From assembly GCF_900104385.1 (NCBI RefSeq), contig NZ_FNJA01000010.1, forward strand, positions 44,046 to 108,045: a stretch of DNA of 64,000 nt, read 5' to 3'. The notes below the pieces were generated by a model. The model worked only from the letters and a program-made list of their open reading frames with translations. It searched no databases and was not told the origin of the DNA. The translations under genes and the position numbers were made by a program. Each line of letters begins with the position of its first letter. Position 1 is the first letter of the stretch. Shown here piece by piece: positions 26,100 to 33,442 of the stretch. This stretch comes from Rhodoferax sp. OV413 (GTDB lineage Bacteria; Pseudomonadota; Gammaproteobacteria; Burkholderiales; Burkholderiaceae_C).

Positions 26100-26900
26100 G
26101 TGGATTTCATCCGCCACTACCTGCTAGCCGTCCAGTTCTTCACCCGCATCCCGGTCACCGGGCGGCTGGCGGCCTGGGTCGGCTACAGCCCGGCGATGCT
26201 GCGCGCCAGTGCCGCGCACTTCCCCGGCGTGGGCTGGCTGGTGGCTCTGGTGGCCTGCGCGGTAGCCGCAGCCAGCGGCACGCTGCTGCACGGGCGGCCG
26301 GGCAATGCGCTAGTGACCGCGGTGCTGTGCACCATCGCCACCGTGCTGCTGACCGGCGGCTTCCATGAAGACGGCCTGGCCGACGTGACCGACGGCCTGG
26401 GTGGCAGCGCCAACCGCGACCGGGCACTGGAGATCATGAAGGACTCGCGCATCGGTGCCTATGGCGCAATCGCACTGGTGCTGGCGCTGCTGGCCAAGGT
26501 CGCGCTGCTGGCCCTGCTCGACGCCTACAGCGGCACCGCCCTGCTGGCAGCCCTGGTCGGCGGCCATGTGTGGTCGCGCTTTTGCCCGCTGCTGCTGGTG
26601 CGCTGGCTGCCGCATGTGGGCGACGCCGCCACCTCCAAAAGCAAGCCGCTGGCCGAGCAGATCAGCCACGCCGCCCTGGCGATCGCATTCCTATGGTGTT
26701 TTATGCCGCTGGCGCTGGTGTTGTATGCGCAAGGAGCTACATTTTTAATAGCAGGCATGGTCGCCAGCGGCCTGGCCCTGCTCTGGATGCGCCGGCTGTT
26801 TGTGCGACGCCTGCAGGGCTTTACCGGCGACTGCCTGGGCGCTACCCAGCAGGTCTGCGAAATCGCCTTCTACCTGGGCGCGGCAGCGGCTTTGCGATGA
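26100..26900 (+). CDS. cobS: Adenosylcobinamide-GDP ribazoletransferase (cobalamin synthase)
   Basis: A 266-aa integral membrane enzyme that joins adenosylcobinamide-GDP and alpha-ribazole. Landmarks are QFFTRIPV near the start, GGFHEDGLADVTDGLGG with the acidic motif, and MKDSRIGAYG, all typical of CobS. The start is a GTG at 26100 just after ilvA. Residues about 202-217 (LPLALVLYAQGATFLI), in a membrane helix region, are encoded by repeat copy H in reverse orientation. It is followed by cobC with a 4-bp overlap. Confidence 0.94.
   Translation: MDFIRHYLLAVQFFTRIPVTGRLAAWVGYSPAMLRASAAHFPGVGWLVALVACAVAAASGTLLHGRPGNALVTAVLCTIATVLLTGGFHEDGLADVTDGLGGSANRDRALEIMKDSRIGAYGAIALVLALLAKVALLALLDAYSGTALLAALVGGHVWSRFCPLLLVRWLPHVGDAATSKSKPLAEQISHAALAIAFLWCFMPLALVLYAQGATFLIAGMVASGLALLWMRRLFVRRLQGFTGDCLGATQQVCEIAFYLGAAAALR
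26705..26752 (-). repeat. Dispersed palindromic repeat, copy H (inside cobS)
   Basis: On the minus strand: GCTATTAAAA-ATGTAGCTCC-TTGCGC, ten bases, AGCGCCAGCGGC, then ATAAAAC. It is in frame in cobS, where it encodes part of a membrane segment, and is visibly AT-richer than the flanking codons. Confidence 0.8.
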
Positions 26901-27430
26901 CTCAGTGGGCCGTGCGCCACGCCCAGCCGCTGGTGGCGCCAGGCATTTGCTACGGCGCGCTGGACCTGGCAGCCGATGCGCCAGCCACTCTTGTCGCGGC
27001 CGAACAACTGGCCGCCATCCTGCCCACAGGCTGCCATGTGCGCAGCTCTACGCTACAAAGATGCGAGCAGCTTGCGCAGGCTTTATATGCGCTAAGGCCC
27101 GATTTGGTACCTAATTTTGATCCCCGCCTGCGCGAAATGGATTTCGGCGCCTGGGAAGGCCAGCGCTGGGACGCTATCGGCCAGAGCGCGCTGGACGCCT
27201 GGACAGCGGACTTCGCCCAACACCGACCCGGTGGCGGCGAATCGGTACAAGGATTCATGCAAAGGGTGGCATCTGCCTGGGACGAAAAAGGCGATGGGCC
27301 CACGCTGTGGATCACCCATGCCGGAGTGATTCGGGCCTGCTCCCTGCTGCACACCGGACTGCGCCAGATCACACAGGCCAGCCAATGGCCGCAGGCCGCA
27401 CCCGGCTACGGCGAGTGGTTTACTTTCTAA
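26897..27430 (+). CDS. cobC: Histidine phosphatase family protein, probable alpha-ribazole phosphatase
   Basis: A 177-aa phosphoglycerate-mutase-fold phosphatase. The phospho-acceptor motif is RHAQP (His8; the usual RHG is RHA here), the second basic motif is RSSTLQRCEQLA, the acid motif is REMDFGAWEG and the second histidine is in ITHAGVIR. Coupling to cobS (ATGA overlap) supports a role dephosphorylating alpha-ribazole-5'-phosphate or adenosylcobalamin-phosphate. Residues about 52-68 are encoded by repeat copy C. Its end overlaps the convergent gspC gene by 11 bp. Confidence 0.88.
   Translation: MTQWAVRHAQPLVAPGICYGALDLAADAPATLVAAEQLAAILPTGCHVRSSTLQRCEQLAQALYALRPDLVPNFDPRLREMDFGAWEGQRWDAIGQSALDAWTADFAQHRPGGGESVQGFMQRVASAWDEKGDGPTLWITHAGVIRACSLLHTGLRQITQASQWPQAAPGYGEWFTF
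27052..27099 (+). repeat. Dispersed palindromic repeat, copy C (inside cobC)
   Basis: GCTACAAAGA-TGCGAGCAGC-TTGCGC, ten bases, TGCGCTAAGGCC, followed by an AT-rich tail (CGATTTGGTACC). It keeps the family spacing but is less well conserved in the first arm. It lies in frame over the conserved second-arginine motif of the phosphatase, so it either overwrote or mimics the ancestral codons. Confidence 0.65.
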
Positions 27431-27875
27431 CCGGCATTTCCAAGGCAAACGCGGCCGGGCCGTCCATGCGCGGCGCCAGCTCGGCACGCCGCGGCGCGAC
27501 CGACTGCAGCAGCAAATCGCCGTCCACCACACCGCCCACACGGTAGGGCCTGGGCGGCTTGCCATCGACCGCGATCAGCGCCGCACCGCCCGTGCCCTGG
27601 CCGGCAATCACGCCGACCAGTGCGAACCGGGTTGAAGGATTGACCAGCGCCACCGTCGCCGGCCCCTGCGGCGCGGCGCCCAGCAGGCGGGCGACCGCGC
27701 CGGTATCGACGGGCGCACGGCTCTGGGCCAGCACCGCCGCCTGCGGGCCGCCGGGCTCGGAAGTCGACTTCAAGCCCCAGTACGCGGCACTCGCCAAGGC
27801 CAGGGCCCAGACGGCAAAGGTCACCAGCCGCGGCGCCCAGCGTGCCATGACAGAGTCGGATGCGTTGATTAACAT
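27420..27875 (-). CDS. gspC: Type II secretion system protein GspC
   Basis: A protein of about 151 aa with one N-terminal membrane helix (TFAVWALALASAAYWGL) and a periplasmic HR domain with FALVGVIAGQGTGGAALIAVDGKP and PYRVGGVVDGDLLLQSV, the GspC landmarks. No PDZ domain follows, as in the short form common in betaproteobacteria. The start may be 27875 or the internal ATG at 27848 (MARWAPRL). Unlike most systems it is on the opposite strand to the remaining gsp genes, with only 22 bp between starts if 27875 is used. Confidence 0.85.
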   Translation of the reverse strand: MLINASDSVMARWAPRLVTFAVWALALASAAYWGLKSTSEPGGPQAAVLAQSRAPVDTGAVARLLGAAPQGPATVALVNPSTRFALVGVIAGQGTGGAALIAVDGKPPRPYRVGGVVDGDLLLQSVAPRRAELAPRMDGPAAFALEMPVRK

Positions 27876-27897
27876 GCATTGATTATCATCGCAGCCC

Positions 27898-28335
27898 ATG
27901 ACACACCACACCGCACTCCGCCACCGCTTGCAACACGGCTTTACCTTGATTGAACTGATGGTGGTGCTGGTCATCATTGGCGTGCTGGCCGCACTGATCG
28001 TGCCCAATGTGCTGGACCGCGCCGACGACGCCCGCGCCACGGCCGCCAAGACCGACGTGAACAACCTGGTGCAGGCGCTGAAGCTCTACAAGCTGGACAA
28101 CCAGCGCTACCCCACGGCCGAACAAGGCCTTCAAGCCCTGGTCGCCAAGCCCAGCACCAACCCGGTGCCGCCGAACTGGAAACCCTATGTGGAAAAGCTG
28201 CCCAACGACCCCTGGAGCCGCCCCTACCAGTACCTGAACCCCGGCGTGCAGGGCGAGATCGACGTGATGTCCTTCGGCGCCGATGGCCAGGCCGGTGGCG
28301 AAGGCAAGAACGCCGACATCGGCAGCTGGCAGTAA
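27898..28335 (+). CDS. gspG: Type II secretion major pseudopilin GspG
   Basis: A 145-aa pseudopilin with a 14-residue leader and prepilin-peptidase site HG|FTLIELMVVLVIIGVL, then a hydrophobic helix. The C-terminal domain has NPVPPNWKPYVEKLPNDPW, YQYLNPG and the calcium-site region SFGADGQAGGEGKNADI, all diagnostic of GspG. It is the first gene of the rightward gsp operon. No prepilin peptidase gene (gspO/pilD) lies in the window. Confidence 0.96.
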   Translation: MTHHTALRHRLQHGFTLIELMVVLVIIGVLAALIVPNVLDRADDARATAAKTDVNNLVQALKLYKLDNQRYPTAEQGLQALVAKPSTNPVPPNWKPYVEKLPNDPWSRPYQYLNPGVQGEIDVMSFGADGQAGGEGKNADIGSWQ

Positions 28336-28339
28336 GCCC

Positions 28340-28768
28340 TTGCTACCGCGCCAGAAGGGCTTCACCCTTCTAGAACTCCTGGTCGTCGTCGCCATCATCG
28401 CCATTGCCAGCGCCGGCGTGGGCTTCGCGATGCGCGACAGCAGCCAGACCTTGCTGGAGCGCGACGCGGCCCGGTTGGCTGCCTTGTTCGAATCGGCGCG
28501 TGCCCAGTCGCGTGCCAGCGGTGTGCCGGTGCGCTGGCGGCTCACGCCCCAGGGCTTTGCGTTTGACGGCCTGCCCGCCGGCACCCTACCCGAGCGCTGG
28601 CTGGGCAACGACACGGTGGCGCGCAACACCGCCCCCGTGCCGCTCGGCCCCGAGCCGCTGATCGGCCGGCAGGAAGTGGTGCTGCAGTCCATCAGCCAGC
28701 CGGCCCAGGCGCTGCGCATTGCCACCGACGGCGCGCGGCCGTTTACTGTGCAAACCGTTACTCCATGA
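28340..28768 (+). CDS. gspH: Type II secretion minor pseudopilin GspH
   Basis: A pseudopilin of about 142 aa. The cleavage site KG|FTLLELLVVVAIIAIA follows a short leader if translation starts at the TTG at 28340, a normal GspH leader length. An in-frame GTG at 28283 would overlap gspG by 53 bp and give a 26-residue leader. The GspH domain has LLERDAARLAALFESARAQSRASGVPVRW, typical of the family. It overlaps gspI by 4 bp. Confidence 0.88.
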   Translation: MLPRQKGFTLLELLVVVAIIAIASAGVGFAMRDSSQTLLERDAARLAALFESARAQSRASGVPVRWRLTPQGFAFDGLPAGTLPERWLGNDTVARNTAPVPLGPEPLIGRQEVVLQSISQPAQALRIATDGARPFTVQTVTP

Positions 28769-29127
28769 ACCCCGTGAAGTCCCGCGGCTTTACCCTGATC
28801 GAGGTGCTGGTCGCCCTGGGCATCGTGTCCATCGCGCTGATCGCCGGCCTGCAGGCCACCCAGGCGCTGACCACCAATGCCACGCGCCAGACCGATGTGC
28901 TGCTGGCCCACCTGTGCGCCGAGAACGAGCTGATCAAGATGCGCCTGTCGACCCAGATGCCCGGCGTGGGCGACAGCAGCCAGAGCTGCGAGCAGGCCGG
29001 CCATGTGTACGACGTGCGCCTGTCGGTGCTGCCCACACCGAACCCGAGCTTTCGACGCGTCGACGCCCAGGTGTTCGACGGCAGCTCGCCCATACTGCGC
29101 CTGTCCACCATCGTGGGGCGGTTCTGA
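28765..29127 (+). CDS. gspI: Type II secretion minor pseudopilin GspI
   Basis: A 120-aa pseudopilin with site RG|FTLIEVLVALGIVSIALIA and the GspI pattern AENELIKMRL, and a C-terminus RLSTIVGRF. It starts with an ATGA overlap on gspH. GspI, J and K form the tip of the pseudopilus. Confidence 0.93.
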   Translation: MNPVKSRGFTLIEVLVALGIVSIALIAGLQATQALTTNATRQTDVLLAHLCAENELIKMRLSTQMPGVGDSSQSCEQAGHVYDVRLSVLPTPNPSFRRVDAQVFDGSSPILRLSTIVGRF

Positions 29128-29783
29128 TGCAGCGGCAACGCGGTTTCACCCTGGTCGAGCTGCTGGTCGCGCTGATGGTGATGGCGCTGCTGGCCGTGCT
29201 CAGCTGGCGCGGGCTGGACGGCATGACCCGCGCCCAGACCCAGACCCAGCAGCGCGCCGACGCCGTGCTGACCCTGCAGGCCGGCCTGTCGCAGTGGAGC
29301 ACCGACCTGGACGCGGTGCTGCAGCTGCCCAATACCACCACCATCGACTGGGACGGCCGCGGCCTGCGCCTGCTGCGGCGCAGCAGCGACCCGCAAGCCC
29401 GCGGCCCGCTGGTGGTGGCCTGGTCGCGCCGCAATGTGGACGGCACCGACCAATGGCTGCGCTGGCAGTCGCCGGAGCTGACCGACCGCCGCGCCCTGGC
29501 CCAGGCCTGGGCCACCGCCGCGCAGTGGGCGCAAAACCCTGGCGACGCCGAAAAGCGCGCCGAAGTCGCACTCACCCCGCTGGCCGAATGGCGCATCTTC
29601 TATTACCGCGACAACGCCTGGAGCAACCCGCTGTCCAGCAGCGCCGGTGGCGCCGGCAATAACGCCGACACCAGCATCCCCGACGGCGTGCGCCTGGTGC
29701 TGACCCTGCCACCCGGCCAGGCGCTCAGCGGCGTGCTGACGCGCGACTGGATCCGGCCGACGGTGGGCGGGGGCAAGTCATGA
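29127..29783 (+). CDS. gspJ: Type II secretion minor pseudopilin GspJ
   Basis: A 218-aa pseudopilin with a very short leader and site RG|FTLVELLVALMVMALLAVLSWRG. The sequences WSTDLDAVLQLPN, RGLRLLRRSS and PLAEWRIFYYRDNAWSNPLSS match GspJ. The start ATG at 29127 shares its A with the gspI stop. It is followed by gspK with an ATGA overlap. Confidence 0.92.
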   Translation: MQRQRGFTLVELLVALMVMALLAVLSWRGLDGMTRAQTQTQQRADAVLTLQAGLSQWSTDLDAVLQLPNTTTIDWDGRGLRLLRRSSDPQARGPLVVAWSRRNVDGTDQWLRWQSPELTDRRALAQAWATAAQWAQNPGDAEKRAEVALTPLAEWRIFYYRDNAWSNPLSSSAGGAGNNADTSIPDGVRLVLTLPPGQALSGVLTRDWIRPTVGGGKS

Positions 29784-30820
29784 CCCCGCGCCGATTTTTA
29801 TATACAAAATTGGCCTCTAGCGCATATTCCACCAGCGCGAGCAGCTCTTATATGCATAGCAAACGCCAGCGCGGCGCTGCCTTGCTGCTGGCCATGCTGA
29901 CCGTCACCATGGTGGCCACCCTGGCCGCCAGCTCGCTGTGGCAGCAGTGGCGCAGCGTGGAGATCGAGGCGGCGGAGCGCCAGCGCGTGCAGTCGGCCTG
30001 GATACTCACCGGCGCACTCGACTGGGCCCGGCTAATCCTGCGCGAGGACGCGCGCTCTGGCGGCGCCGACCATCTGGCCGAGCCCTGGGCCGTGCCGCTG
30101 CAGGAGTCGCGCCTGTCGACCTTTCTGGCGGCCGACCGCAACAACACCGGCGGCGCCACCAGCGAAGAGCAGGTCGATGCCTTTCTGTCCGGCCAGATCA
30201 GCGACATGCAGTCGCGCCTGAACCTGCGCAACCTGGTCGACGAGAACAAAATTTCCGAAGTCTCGCTGGCCGCCTTCGGCCGGCTGTTCACCCAGCTGAA
30301 CCTGCCGCCACAAGAGCTGAGCCTGCTGGCCGAACAGCTGCAGCTGGCGCTGGACACCACAAAGTACGCCAGCGCCGACGCCCGCATTCCGTTGATGCCG
30401 CGCCGCGCCGAAGACCTGGGCTGGCTGGGCTTGCAGCCCGCCACCGTGGCGGCGCTGCGGCCGTATATCAGTGTGCTGCCGGTGCGCACCCCGGTGAACC
30501 TGAACACCGCCAGCGCCACCGTGCTAGTGGCCAGCGTGGCGAATCTGTCCATGGCCGACGCACAAAAGCTGGTCGCCGCCCGGGCCAGCAAGTACTTTCG
30601 CAGCACCGCCGATGTGAGCGCGGTGCTGAACCAGTCGGGCATCAGCTTCAGCGAAAGCGAGCACGGCGTGGCCACCCGCTACTTCGAGGTGCTGGGCCGG
30701 CTGCGCATGGGGCCGAGCACGGTATTGGAGCGCTCGCTGGTGCAGCGCGACGGCATCAACGTCAGCACCATTTGGCGCGAACGCGCGGCCGCCGATCCGG
30801 CCGGCAACCTGGCGCCGTAA
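29780..30820 (+). CDS. gspK: Type II secretion minor pseudopilin GspK with repeat-derived N-terminal extension
   Basis: A 346-aa GspK. From the ATG at 29780 (overlapping the gspJ stop) the leader is about 33 residues before the processing region RQRGAALLLAMLTVTMV. About 16 residues of that leader (LASSAYSTSASSSYMH) are repeat copy D. An ATG inside the repeat (29852) would instead give a normal 7-residue leader, so the repeat may have created a new start. The body has the GspK pattern DMQSRLNLRNLVD and the helix-hairpin region PVNLNTASATVLVA. Confidence 0.92.
   Translation: MTPRRFLYTKLASSAYSTSASSSYMHSKRQRGAALLLAMLTVTMVATLAASSLWQQWRSVEIEAAERQRVQSAWILTGALDWARLILREDARSGGADHLAEPWAVPLQESRLSTFLAADRNNTGGATSEEQVDAFLSGQISDMQSRLNLRNLVDENKISEVSLAAFGRLFTQLNLPPQELSLLAEQLQLALDTTKYASADARIPLMPRRAEDLGWLGLQPATVAALRPYISVLPVRTPVNLNTASATVLVASVANLSMADAQKLVAARASKYFRSTADVSAVLNQSGISFSESEHGVATRYFEVLGRLRMGPSTVLERSLVQRDGINVSTIWRERAAADPAGNLAP
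29812..29860 (-). repeat. Dispersed palindromic repeat, copy D (5' end of gspK)
   Basis: On the minus strand: GCTATGCATA-TAAGAGCTGC-TCGCGC, ten bases, TGCGCTAGAGGCC, then AATTTTGTATATAAAAATC as the AT tail. It is one of the best-conserved copies and lies wholly within the gspK reading frame, before the hydrophobic segment. Confidence 0.88.
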
Positions 30821-30861
30821 GTGTCATCCCGTCTACATACAATGGCCGACCATTCCCGCCC

Positions 30862-32106
30862 ATGAGCACACTGATCGTCCTCCTTCCCCTAGAGCCCTCG
30901 GGTGCTGCCAGCGCCACGAGCCTGTTCGACTATGTGCGCACCGCCGATGGCCGCCACGTGGACAGCCACGACCGCGCGGTAGCGGCCCTGTTGCCGGCCG
31001 CCGGGGGCGCCGAGCTGGTGGTCGTCGTGCCGGCCCAGGCCCTGTCCTGGCACCGGGTGGAATTGCCCAAGGGCAGCTTGCAGCGCAGCGCCCTGGGCGG
31101 ATCGGCCAGCACGCCCCGGCTGCGCGCGGTGCTCGAAGGCCTGCTGGAAGACCGGCTGCTGGAAGAACCCAGCGAGCTGCATTTCGCGCTGCAACCCGAT
31201 GCTCCGGCCGACGGCCCGGTCTGGGTCGCCGCCTGCAACCGCGCCTGGCTGCGCAGCGCGCTGGCGCCGCTGGAAGCCGCCAAGCACCGGGTGGCCCGCA
31301 TCGTCCCCGAATTCGCCCCCGACGCAGTGCGCCTGCAAGTGATCGGCAACCCGGATCAGGCCCAGCTGGTCAGCACCGGGCCGCACGGCGTCAGCCTGCT
31401 GCCGTTGGGCGCCGCCACCCTGGCGATGGCGCTGGGCGCCCAGACCGAAGCCCCCGAAAGCATAGACATCGTGGCCGAGCCCGGCGTAGCCGCATTGGCC
31501 GAACAGCTGTCGCAGCGCCGCGTCACGCTGCAGCAGGCCGGCGAGCGCTGGCTGGCCGCGGCCCACGGCCGCTGGGATCTGGCGCAATTCGAATTCAGCA
31601 ACTCCGGCCGCAGCCGCGCCTGGAAAGGCCTGGCCGCCCAGGCCACGGTGCTGCTGCAAGCCCCGCAATGGCAGGCGGCCCGCTGGGGTTTTGCGCTGCT
31701 GCTGGTCGCCCAATTGGTCGGCCTGAACGCCTGGGCCTGGAGCGAGGCGCGCAGCCTGGACGCCAAGCGCAGCGCCATCCGCAACACGCTGACGCAGACC
31801 TTCCCCGGCGTCAAGGTGGTGGTCGACGCGCCGGTGCAAATGGGCCGCGAACTGGCGCTGCTGCGCCAGGCCGCCGGCGCCACCTCGGCCCGCGACCTGG
31901 AAGCCATGCTCAGCGCCCTGGGCGCGGCCCTGCCGCCGCAGTACAGTGCCACCGGCCTGGACTTCGCACCCGGCGAGGCCAAGCTCAAAGGCCTGCCCAG
32001 CAATACCGAACCACCCGTGCTGGAGGCCCTGCGCAACCAGGGCTACAGCCTGCGCAGCGAAGGCAATCTGCTGGTCCTGCAACCCGCTCCCGGCGCCGCA
32101 CCATGA
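30862..32106 (+). CDS. gspL: Type II secretion platform protein GspL
   Basis: A 414-aa bitopic inner-membrane protein. The cytoplasmic actin-like domain comes first (LIVLLPLEP, LVVVVPAQALSWHRVELPKG, LRAVLEGLLEDRL), then a membrane helix at about residues 273-292 (WGFALLLVAQLVGLNAWAW), then a ferredoxin-like periplasmic domain. GspL links the ATPase GspE to the pseudopilus platform. The ATG at 30862 is the first after gspK; longer upstream frame is gspK in another phase. Confidence 0.92.
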   Translation: MSTLIVLLPLEPSGAASATSLFDYVRTADGRHVDSHDRAVAALLPAAGGAELVVVVPAQALSWHRVELPKGSLQRSALGGSASTPRLRAVLEGLLEDRLLEEPSELHFALQPDAPADGPVWVAACNRAWLRSALAPLEAAKHRVARIVPEFAPDAVRLQVIGNPDQAQLVSTGPHGVSLLPLGAATLAMALGAQTEAPESIDIVAEPGVAALAEQLSQRRVTLQQAGERWLAAAHGRWDLAQFEFSNSGRSRAWKGLAAQATVLLQAPQWQAARWGFALLLVAQLVGLNAWAWSEARSLDAKRSAIRNTLTQTFPGVKVVVDAPVQMGRELALLRQAAGATSARDLEAMLSALGAALPPQYSATGLDFAPGEAKLKGLPSNTEPPVLEALRNQGYSLRSEGNLLVLQPAPGAAP

Positions 32107-32624
32107 AGCTACCCACCTCTCTCCAAGCCCAGTGGGACACCCTGGCCCCGCGCGAACGCAGCAGCGTGCTGGCCGCGCTGGCCCTGGTGCTGGCCGCCCT
32201 GCTGTGGTGGATCGCCCTTGGCCCGGCGCTGCAAACCCTGCGCGCCGCCGACGCCCAGCACCGCAGCCTGGACGCCCAGCTGCAAACCATGCGCAGCCTG
32301 CAGGCCGAAGCCCAGGCGCTGCAAAGCCAGCCAAAGTTGAGCTTTGACGACGCACTGCGCGCCGTAGAGGCCTCGGTCAAGGCCGACCTGCGCGGCACGG
32401 CCCAGCTGAACACCGTGGGCGAGCGCATCACCGTCAGCCTGAAAAACACCCCGGCCGACGCCCTGGCGCGCTGGCTGGCCCAGGTGCGCATCAACGCCCG
32501 GGCCCTGCCCATCGAAGCCCGGCTGGTGCGCAGCGCCGCACCCGCTACCGCTGGCAATGCGGGCACGCCCGCCATCGCCAGCTGGGACGGCTCGCTGGTG
32601 CTGGTCTTGCCCAGCAACCGCTGA
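32103..32624 (+). CDS. gspM: Type II secretion platform protein GspM
   Basis: A 173-aa bitopic protein with start ATGA-coupled to gspL. The cytoplasmic stub (LQAQWDTLAPRERSSVLAA) is followed by a membrane helix at about residues 21-40 and a periplasmic coiled coil plus small alpha/beta domain (ALARWLAQVRINARALPIEARL). It is a partner of GspL in the inner-membrane platform. Confidence 0.92.
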   Translation: MKLPTSLQAQWDTLAPRERSSVLAALALVLAALLWWIALGPALQTLRAADAQHRSLDAQLQTMRSLQAEAQALQSQPKLSFDDALRAVEASVKADLRGTAQLNTVGERITVSLKNTPADALARWLAQVRINARALPIEARLVRSAAPATAGNAGTPAIASWDGSLVLVLPSNR

Positions 32625-32632
32625 CCCGCTGC

Positions 32633-33439
32633 ATGGCCCGCCGCTCGCTCCGCAACGCCGCCAACGCCACGGACACCGCGCCCTGGCGCTGGGCCTGGAC
32701 CGGTGCCAGCCTGGGCCTGCTGCTGGCCCTGGTGGTCTGGGCACCGGCACGCTGGCTGGCCGCTGGCCTGGCCCAGGCCAGCCAGGGCCAGGTGCAGCTG
32801 GCCGACCCGCGCGGCACGCTATGGGACGGCTCGGCCCAGCTGGTGCTGGCCGGCGGCGCCGGCAGCCGCGACAGCACCGCCCTGCCCGAGCGCCTGCGCT
32901 GGCGCATCCGGCCTAGCGGCCTGGGCGTATCGGCCCAGCTACGGGCCGAATGCTGCATGGCCCAGCCGCTGCAGGTGCAGGCCGCAGCCCGTTGGGGCGG
33001 CGCCCACATCAGCCTGGCCGACAGCCAGTCGCACTGGCCCGCGCCGCTGCTGGCCGGCCTGGGCGCGCCCTGGAACACGCTGCAGCCCGAAGGCCAGCTG
33101 ACCCTGAACACCCAAGGCCTGGTGGTCGAACTGAACGCCGGCCGCCTGGTGCTGGCAGGCCAGGCCCGCCTGGAAGCCATCGACATGGCCTCGCGCCTGT
33201 CCACCCTCAAGCCCATGGGCAGCTACCGCGTGACCCTGACCGGCGGCAACCCGAATACTCTGCAGCTGGAAACCCTGGCCGGCAGCCTGCAGCTCACCGG
33301 CAGCGGCCAGTGGGTTGGCAACCGCCTGCGCTTCGACGGCGTGGCCACCGCGGCCCCGGACCGGGTGGACGCTTTATCGAATCTTCTCAACATCCTGGGG
33401 CGGCGCGACGGCGCGCGCGCCATCATCAAAGTAGGCTGA
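32633..33439 (+). CDS. gspN: Type II secretion protein GspN
   Basis: A 268-aa protein with an N-terminal membrane anchor (TGASLGLLLALVVWAPARWL) and a beta-rich periplasmic body (GQVQLADPRGTLWDGSAQLVL, QLTLNTQGLVVEL, GSYRVTLTGGNPNTLQLETL). The start of the domain, with LADPRGTLWDG, is the GspN signature. GspN is present in only some type II systems and its role is not well defined. It lies 8 bp after gspM and 3 bp before gspD. Confidence 0.9.
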   Translation: MARRSLRNAANATDTAPWRWAWTGASLGLLLALVVWAPARWLAAGLAQASQGQVQLADPRGTLWDGSAQLVLAGGAGSRDSTALPERLRWRIRPSGLGVSAQLRAECCMAQPLQVQAAARWGGAHISLADSQSHWPAPLLAGLGAPWNTLQPEGQLTLNTQGLVVELNAGRLVLAGQARLEAIDMASRLSTLKPMGSYRVTLTGGNPNTLQLETLAGSLQLTGSGQWVGNRLRFDGVATAAPDRVDALSNLLNILGRRDGARAIIKVG

Positions 33440-33442
33440 ACC

